This document shows positions 17,211-22,982 of a stretch of DNA of 22,982 nt, piece after piece. The notes under the pieces were generated by a model. It saw only the letters and a list, made by a program, of their open reading frames with translations, was not told the DNA's origin and searched no databases. Positions within the stretch are counted from its first letter, which is position 1, and each line of letters begins with the position of its first letter. Source of the stretch: Chara braunii (Eukaryota; Streptophyta; Charophyceae; Charales; Characeae); assembly GCA_003427395.1 (NCBI GenBank), contig BFEA01000012.1:213552-236533 (forward strand), read 5' to 3'. Both the position numbers and the translations under genes were made by a program.

Positions 17211-17316
17211 TTTTAATGAGAGAAGACAATAGCATAGCAAAAATGCAGCTGTCCCCCATATGAGGAGAAGACAAGCCTGCATAAAAAAAAAAGAAAAAAA
17301 AAAAAGAAAAAGAGAA
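17211..17316 (+). mobile_element. SINE 3' tail module with A-rich end (5'-truncated copy)
   Basis: GAGAGAAGACAATAGC, CAGCTGTCCCCCATATGAGG and AGAAGACAAGCCTGCAT match the tail of the minus-strand SINE (598-665 reverse complemented). An impure A-run follows (17282-17316). No A or B box precedes it, so this is a 5'-truncated copy or a separate element sharing the same tail, as expected when a tail is recognised by a partner LINE. Confidence 0.75.
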
Positions 17317-18865
17317 AGGCCCAAACTGTCATCTTCAGCTGCACAAAATCATCATTGATGGCATTGAACAATAACGAAAACCAAGCAAATGAACTTGGTG
17401 CGTAGTGCCGCACCCACTGCCGATAAATTTCACTGTTTTAGGTAGATTGACATTCTATTGTCACCTTTGCTCTCTTCTCCAAAAGGATGATTCCACCTTA
17501 AATTGCCAACAGAACCCTTCATCTGTTTTTCAGACTTTTTCTTTTCTTTTCCATTTTTCTTAGAAGGGCGTGCTCCCTGACAATCCTCAATCAAACGACA
17601 ACCCAGCCATTCCAACTTTGTAGATCCAACACCACAACACAACATCACCTTTGATATCCCTCACAATGAGGCATCAAGGTTAAGCAGCCCTCAACTGAAA
17701 CACCGACCTGTTGGCATTCGACCCGGAAATCTCCACACCGACAATGGATGAATCAAGTTTTGTGAACCGAGGTTCAAAGTAGAAGGCCAGCCACATGTAA
17801 TGACGTTTGGCATGCAGTGCAACCAGCAGCCATTTGCCTTTGGTATGATAGGTAAGGACTGTGAGAAAAGGCAAAGTGAGGGAGGAGTATTCTTACATGT
17901 CAGTTAAACTAGCCAAGTTACCAAAAGTTTCTGGTATGCTGCCTTCAAGACGATTGGAAAACAACTGCCTGCATTTCAAAACATGACAGGAGCAAACGAT
18001 GAGCCTCCAAAGGACAAGAGCTCAAGGTTTTATAGATAAGCACACTTGCAAGTGCACGTTGTGAGCGTATTTGCACAAATGTGGTGCAGCTGGTGCACTG
18101 CACAAGCACAGCACACAGATTCACCGAATGCACACGGACAGAAAAAAAGAAAGCAAAAACAAATAAGAGAACTCTAAAACATACATGCCAGTGCACGTTG
18201 TGTGCTAAATTGCAGATCATTGGTGCTTGTGCGCAACCCAACGCCGCAGCGCACAAGTCCCCAGGCCCACCCCCGAAGAAAAAAAGTTGAATGTCATTTT
18301 GTCGTTACAGCCGCCCCCCAGCGAAAATAGGTTGATGTCTTTAGCGGGCCGCGCTCAAGAGTGGCTGGAAAGAAATTCAAAATTCGTTTGAACGCTGAAG
18401 CACAACAAAACCAGAGAAAAGGAGTTCAGAAGTGGTAGAATCCTGGCTGATGCCTTGCAAAGCTGTGGTGTTCTGTGCCCTTGATTTGCCGATGCCAGAA
18501 CGGCGGTGGTCGGTGCTGGGGCGTAGCCCTGTAACCTGTTTGTAGCAGGCCTGGTAGAGAGGTCTGGGGAGTTTTCGAGGGAGGAAGACAAACCAGTGGC
18601 GAACTGGGGGGGGCTGCCATGACAACCTAAGGGGTCGGGTATAGTGAGAACACCTCAGCGCTATGGCTGGAACTGGTTGGGATGATATTGTCTTTCGAGT
18701 GTTGTGTTTGGTACATGGGGGAAGACTAGGAGTTGCTCATAGATTGTGATGCCATGTTTTGCTGTTGTAGTTTATATCTTACCATAGATTAAAAAAAAAA
18801 AAATCAGTAGCATCATCATCACTAGTATCATTATCTCACAGTTTTCATAGAATCATCTCAGAAGT
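17317..18865. other. No gene seen
   Basis: Open frames are under about 105 codons and lack motifs. AGTGCACGTTGTG occurs at about 18053 and 18190, in similar but diverged surroundings rich in TGCAC. A run of 13 A lies near 18790. The rest looks like unique, possibly old intergenic DNA. Confidence 0.45.
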
Positions 18866-18869
18866 GCAA

Positions 18870-18870
<1 letters not shown>

Positions 18871-18902
<32 letters not shown>
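18871..18902. repeat. (ATC)n microsatellite
   Basis: About ten uninterrupted ATC units. It is flanked by shorter CAT runs near 18810-18835. Confidence 0.95.
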
Positions 18903-19023
18903 ATGAGGGACGCTGAGCCCGGTTCTCAGCATGTTTGGTTTGGCCACTCCGGGTAGACTGTGAGGACCCCGGCCTCAATCTTCTTATTGGTAATATCAGC
19001 CTTGGGCACTGGGCCCACTTATT

Positions 19024-19055
19024 AAAAAAAAAAAAAAAAAAGGAGGGGGGGGGGG
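19024..19055. repeat. Poly(A) run joined to poly(G) run
   Basis: Eighteen A residues are followed by GG, A and then a run of about ten G. The minus-strand equivalent is a C-run followed by a T-run. Confidence 0.85.
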
Positions 19056-19256
19056 TGCTGTTTTTTTCCTGCTCGTAGTCCTGCAGGCCCACCTTGGAGA
19101 TTCGGCTTCCATGAAGCAGCACCGTTGTCTATTGCCATCTTCCACGCCGGAAGCAGCGCCAATGACCTTCTCCTTTCCCGACCGTGGACAAGCTCCAGAG
19201 GCACCACGAGCACCAACCACCATCGTCCTTCTTTGCACCAGGTGGGTATCCACCAG

Positions 19257-19964
19257 CCCTTCTACCCTCCCGTGAACTCAATTTCTCCCCTCCTCCTACT
19301 CTCCTCCTCATCATCATCTTTCCCTCTCCTCTTCCTCCTCCTCGCCCTCCCCTTCCTCCTTCCCCTCCCCCTAGTCTTCCTCCCTCCCTCCACATGTCCA
19401 ACGCGCCCTCCTCCTCCTACTACTGCTCCTAACCTTCTCTTCCTCCGTCTACCCTCCTACTGCCACCTCCTCCACCTCGTCACCTCTTCCTCCTCCTCCT
19501 CCATCTCCTCCTTGTGAACTCCTCCTCTTCACCTCCTGCTCCATCTCACCCTCTTGTTACCTCCTCCTCCTCCTCCCCATCACCTCCTCCATCGCTCCTC
19601 CTCTTCCATCTCTAGTCGTCTTCGTCATGGCTTCGTCACCTCTTTTTTTAATGGAAACTTGGAAGTTGGAACAATGTCAGAGCATCTTCTCCTCATCCAC
19701 ACCACCTCCTCCGCCTTGTCACCCCTTCCTCCTCCCGACACCTCCTCCTCCATCTCTCCTCCTTGTAACCTCCTCCTCCATCTCTCCTCCTTGTAACCAC
19801 CTCCTCCTCGTCGTCACCTTTTCCTCCTCCATCTCACCTCCTCATCACCTCCTCCTCCATCTCACCTCCTCGCAACCTCCCCCTCCCCGTCCCCTCCTCC
19901 TCCATCTCTCTTACTCATAACCTCCTCCTCCATCTCTAGTCGTCCTCGTCATTGCTCCGGTCAC
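19257..19964. repeat. Polypyrimidine (CTCCTC)-rich tract, ~700 bp
   Basis: The plus strand is almost pure C/T with CTCCTC and CACCTC units, interrupted at 19620-19690 by TTTAATGGAAACTTGGAAG. Open frames in it are Ser/Pro/Leu repeats on the plus strand and Gly/Arg/Glu repeats on the minus strand, and are considered non-coding. Such strand asymmetry can adopt triplex (H-DNA) structure. Confidence 0.9.
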
Positions 19965-20257
19965 CATTTTCTATAGTCTTACGAAAGTGTAAGCCGGGTC
20001 TCGCGTAACGCTCCCGCGAGGCGCGGCTGCCTCTCTTGGGGAAAAGGCCCGCAGCACTATGTGCGCCGCATTGGCTGGCGCGTTTTAGAATCTGTCCTCA
20101 TCATTGCTTCCGTCACCATCTTCTATACTCTTACCAAAGTGTAGGCCGACTCTTGCGTTACGCTCCCGTGAGGTGCAGCTGCCACTCTTGGGGAAAAGGT
20201 GTTTCCCTGTTGGGCCCGCAGCACTATGTAGGCCGCATTGGCTGGCGCGTGGAAAGT
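19942..20257 (+). repeat. ~152-bp tandem duplication
   Basis: Units start GTCCTCGTCATTG (19942) and GTCCTCATCATTG (20094). Both contain CTTAC.AAAGTGTA.GCCG, GCGT(A/T)ACGCTCCC, CTCTTGGGGAAAAGG and GCCGCATTGGCTGGCGCG. The second has about 14 extra bases (GTGTTTCCCTGTTG). A third, partial relative lies at 21575-21628. Confidence 0.85.
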
Positions 20258-20490
20258 GATGTTGCTGCATATTCGGAGACACGTACATTTAGGAAAGTGC
20301 TGTGTGATGTCTGGTGTTTGCACTGCATTGGTTCACCTTTTTTGTGTCGTTTTCCGACTTTTGAAGTGCACGAGGTTCATCGTCTGTGCTGCGGTGTTTT
20401 GCCCTTTTTTCTCCCGTCTTTTTCTAACCCGCTGTCAAAGTTCGTGGAGGTTCGTCGTCTGTCGGGCTTTGTTTGGCTCCACATTTCCAG

Positions 20491-20960
20491 AAGACAAAAA
20501 ACATTGGCGATATAACTTTCCATGTTCTAGAGGAGGATTCATTCTCCCGTTGGACGTTTGGTGAGTAGCTGGGGCGACACGCCACAATAAAAGACAAAAA
20601 AAATTGGTGATGTATCTTTCCATGTTCTAGTGGAAGATTCGTTTTCATTGTGCCTGTGGAAAGTCGTGGAGCGAAACCCTATCGCTTGCAGATTATTCGT
20701 TCTGATTTTGGACATCTAGCAAGCAGCGGGGCCAGGGCCTCACTCCACAACTCTCCACATGCACAAAAGACAAAAAAATTGGTGGTGTGCCTTTCAATGT
20801 TCTAGAGGAGGATTCGTTCTCATTTGGACGTTTCATGAGTAGCTCGGTCAGGGCGTCGCTCCACGACTCTCCACATGCACAAACAACAAAAGTTTTTTGG
20901 TGGTGTATCTCTCCATGTTCTAGCGGAGGATTCCTTCTCATTTCTTTTGTGCATGTAGAG
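20491..20960 (+). repeat. Degenerate repeat array, four units (~100-176 bp apart)
   Basis: Units near 20491, 20591, 20767 and 20884 share GACAAAAAAATTGGTG, CTTTCCATGTTCTAG and GGAGGATTCGTTCTCATT. CTCCACATGCACAAAA precedes the last two. The variable spacing suggests further fragments of a longer unit lie between (CGACACGCCACAAT, GGGCCTCACTCCACAA). Six-frame translation gives no conserved protein. Confidence 0.82.
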
Positions 20961-21152
20961 AGTAGTGGATCGAGGCCCTATGGATTCAGAATTGTAGTTT
21001 TCCTCTTCTTTTTTTTTTTTTTGTGTGAATTCTAGTATTTAACTCGTCTGCCTTCGGCGGAGTTCCACTTCAGGTCTGTATGTCAACAGTGCAGGGGTGA
21101 AACAACTGAGATAGGCCAGTTGGTAGCTGGTGCGTTTGGGTTTGGCTTGGTG

Positions 21153-21181
21153 TTTTTTTTTTTTTTTTTTTTTTTTTTTTT
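21153..21181. repeat. Poly(T) run, 29 nt
   Basis: Uninterrupted T-run. On the minus strand it could be the tail of a retroposed sequence lying to its right, but no SINE promoter boxes or target duplications are evident. Confidence 0.9.
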
Positions 21182-21299
21182 GGATGCGAAACCAAGAGTC
21201 TTAGCGTTTTGGTTTGGCTGTCTGGGGTCATTACAATATTTGCACCCCGTGACATGGCCCGCCTTCATTGCCTCATCTCATCCCCCCACCTCTGGGCCG

Positions 21300-21630
21300 C
21301 GGCTTCACCGCTGCGGGTCCGACTTGCTTTGTTAAATGGAAACTTGGAAGTCGGAAGGCTGTGGCATCTCCTCCTCCTCGCCACCTCCCCCACCTCCCCC
21401 ACCTCCTCCTCCTCGTCCTCCTCGACAACTCCTCCATGTCTCCTACCCGCAACCTCCTCCTTGTCCTCCTCGTCAAGGCCTCGTAATCTCATCCTCGTCC
21501 TCCTCCTCCTCCATCTCTCCTCTTCATAACCTCCTCCTCCTCCATCTCCACTCATCCTTTTTTTATCCTATCCTTAATACTCTTAAAGCGTATAGCGGAT
21601 CTCGCGTAACGCTCCCACGCAGGCCCGGAA
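21300..21630 (+). repeat. Second copy of a block also found at 19620-20030
   Basis: In both places TGGAAACTTGGAAGT(T/C)GGAA is followed by a CTCCTC-rich tract and then ACTCTTA and GCGTAACGCTCCC. Order and spacing are similar, with the tract shorter here. This indicates a dispersed composite repeat whose pyrimidine tract is part of the unit. Confidence 0.7.
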
Positions 21631-21827
21631 GTAGATTCAATCCGATCTGTCTAAGTCTTGTGTTTAGTCTTGTGAGTGGGTTTGGTCCTGAGTCCTATTA
21701 GTGTGTACGTACCAGATAATAGATAGGTGTTAACGTGCCTCTGATAATGGGGTAGAGTAGGTATGCAGGTCAGTCTGGCATGACCTGAATCTGACATGGG
21801 CTACCAGGTAGAACAAGACTGCAGAAC

Positions 21828-22048
21828 ATGCGGACAGGGTCCCCAAGTCCGAGTCAGGTGCTGCCAGGCACCAGTGACATGTAATGGAATCAGACCGGGT
21901 ACCTGTTGAACCTTCGTAGCTAGCTTTGTGTTTTTTAAAAAAATTGTTTTCCAGAGGATGTACGTTAGGAGAGGACCACAGAGTAGGCGGACAGGGCCCG
22001 CGAGTTCGAGTCAGGCAATGGTAGGGACCCGAACCGGGCACCTACTGG
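21828..22048 (+). repeat. Diverged direct repeat with box-B-like sequence
   Basis: 21828-21907 and 21983-22048 share GCGGACAGGG(T/C)CC, AAGTCCGAGTCAGG or GAGTTCGAGTCAGG, and ACCGGGTACCT or ACCGGGCACCT. AGTTCGAGTC resembles a polymerase III B box, but there is no A box at the right distance, so no tRNA or SINE is called. Confidence 0.6.
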
Positions 22049-22356
22049 GATATTTTTCAGAGTCACAGTGTGCCTTTGTTGTTTGTTTTTTGTGCTTGTC
22101 GTTTTGTGTTTGTCGTTTGGACCTGGGTTCAGCCCGAGGAGTACCTGGGACTGATCCCATATTGCAGCCGGACCAGTAGTACCGGAGTACTATTGCTTTC
22201 GGCCCTTTTTCTACGTAGGACTAGTAGGGGTTATAAGCAATGATTGGGAACGGAACTTTCTCTTTCCGAGGACCAACGGGGCAGTCAGCATTTCCGGGAT
22301 GTCGTGCATGCAACGGAGGAGGGTTAGCGGTAGAAGTGATGTGGGGGAATGATGAG
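22049..22356. other. No gene seen
   Basis: Short open frames only. GTTTGTTTTTTGTGCTTGTC and similar T/G-rich sequence lies at 22078-22120. It leads into the ribozyme-like fold. Confidence 0.45.
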
Positions 22357-22416
22357 GTGGATGAAACCCCCTGAGGACGATCATCGGGAGGTGATCGAAA
22401 CCGGTCGGGGATCCGC
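22357..22416 (+). ncRNA. Hammerhead ribozyme-like motif, type I arrangement
   Basis: All three helices can be drawn. Stem I: GTGGAT/ATCCGC (22357-22362 with 22411-22416, one G-U) and CCCC/GGGG (22367-22370 with 22407-22410), separated by a GAAA bulge on the 5' side. Core CTGAGGA (22371-22377) matches CUGANGA. Stem II: GATCATC/GGTGATC (22379-22385 with 22390-22396) closed by a GGGA tetraloop. Core GAAA is at 22397-22400. Stem III: ACC/GGT is palindromic with no loop, then the cleavage triplet GTC at 22404-22406. An extra C at 22378 lies between the core and stem II and could weaken activity. Loopless stem III would need two copies to pair, as proposed for other retroelement hammerheads. Confidence 0.55.
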
Positions 22417-22611
22417 ATTTTTCGGAAATTGAGTTAACTGTTTTTCAATCATCGTGCCTAAGTGTGGTATCGGATGCATGTTTGTATGCATGAATGTATG
22501 CTTACGTGTACGGTTGACCACGCATCGAATGTGTATGTCACATTGCTTTCATAACCCGCTTCCCAGTGTTGGGAAGGTGCCGTGGCAAGGGGTGGGCCCA
22601 CGGGGAACTTT
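22417..22611. other. No gene seen
   Basis: TGTATGCATGAATGTATGC and GTGTATGTCAC form short ATG/TGC-rich repeats. No recognisable function. Confidence 0.4.
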
Positions 22612-22780
22612 CCGAAATGCGAGAGTGAATCTCGCGGTTGGCGCAGGGAAGATGCACCGCCTTTTTTTTTGGGTGGGGGGGTGCTTGACTGGTCGGCAGC
22701 ACGGGAGAGCGAATTTCGCGTCGGGAACCGAGAAGATGCACCGCGTTTTTTTTTTTTTCGGGCGGGCCTTCGGGAGTGTT
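22612..22780 (+). repeat. 84-bp tandem duplication with T-runs
   Basis: Both units have GAGAG(T/C)GAAT(C/T)TCGCG, then GAAGATGCACCGC (22648 and 22732), then a T-run (10 and 13-14 nt). The unit is a multiple of three, so long frames show a repeated basic peptide on the minus strand; nothing else suggests coding. Confidence 0.85.
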
Positions 22781-22892
22781 CGAACATTCGGGGTCGCTGG
22801 CGCACGTCGGCCTGTTAGCCGGTTTCTGCCTCGCGCCGAAGAACACCCGCCAATTTCCATCTCCCGCGTTAGACAGGGGTATCCATGCGCGT

Positions 22893-22910
22893 CGAGCGAG
22901 CGAGTGAGCG

Positions 22911-22982
<72 letters not shown>
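22893..22982. repeat. (GAGC)n then (GA)n microsatellite to the window end
   Basis: GAGCGAGCGAGTGAGCGAGC passes into more than 30 uninterrupted GA dinucleotides, continuing beyond the window. Confidence 0.97.

Noticed and set aside
19125-19920. Frames of Ser/Pro/Leu repeats and complementary Gly/Arg/Glu repeats
   Set aside because: Products of the CTCCTC tract; the polypyrimidine DNA explains them fully.
22005-22020. B-box-like AGTTCGAGTC suggesting a tRNA gene or SINE
   Set aside because: No A box upstream and no cloverleaf; kept only as part of a direct repeat.

Overview
The window looks like nuclear DNA from a large, repeat-rich genome of the green plant lineage. The small nuclear RNA relics resemble plant U6 and U2, and one LTR element has a plant-style initiator-tRNA-Met primer site. 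A streptophyte alga, bryophyte, lycophyte or fern would all fit; the species cannot be fixed from sequence alone. I see no intact host protein gene. Almost every long open frame is an accident of low-complexity or GC-rich DNA. The recognisable protein code is a decayed Ty3/gypsy gag-pol.

Layout. 1-4820: dispersed and tandem repeats, including a full-length tRNA-derived SINE on the minus strand (546-1041) with target-site duplications and a 52-nt tail, a ~130-bp degenerate repeat array (1462-2791), a second copy of the repeat seen at position 1 (3574-4092), a 248-bp tandem duplication (4014-4509) and a second SINE (about 4466-4810). 4820-5930: no gene seen. 5931-16860: a 10.9-kb block bounded by two 243-bp direct repeats that behave as LTRs, the left one followed by a tRNA-Met-like primer site. 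The block is a mosaic: a U6 relic split by a U2 relic (7567-7776), hairpin-rich GC DNA (8550-8970), an array of ten hairpins with a constant TAAGAT loop and variable stems (10424-11247), a second LTR end with its own primer site (11870-11890), and gag, protease and reverse transcriptase relics (13803-16617) cut off exactly at the right-hand LTR. 16861-22982: no gene seen; it contains a SINE 3' tail, long polypyrimidine tracts, several tandem repeat families, a hammerhead-ribozyme-like fold (22357-22416) and a terminal GA microsatellite.

How parts relate. Gag and protease-pol are in different frames and joined by a classical -1 frameshift signal (G GGA AAC three bases before the gag stop, then a stem-loop). 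The frame is otherwise broken by at least one capsid deletion, two small indels and a nonsense codon. RNase H and integrase are missing, so the element is not autonomous. The most novel signals are the constant-loop hairpin array, the U6/U2 composite and the hammerhead-like fold.
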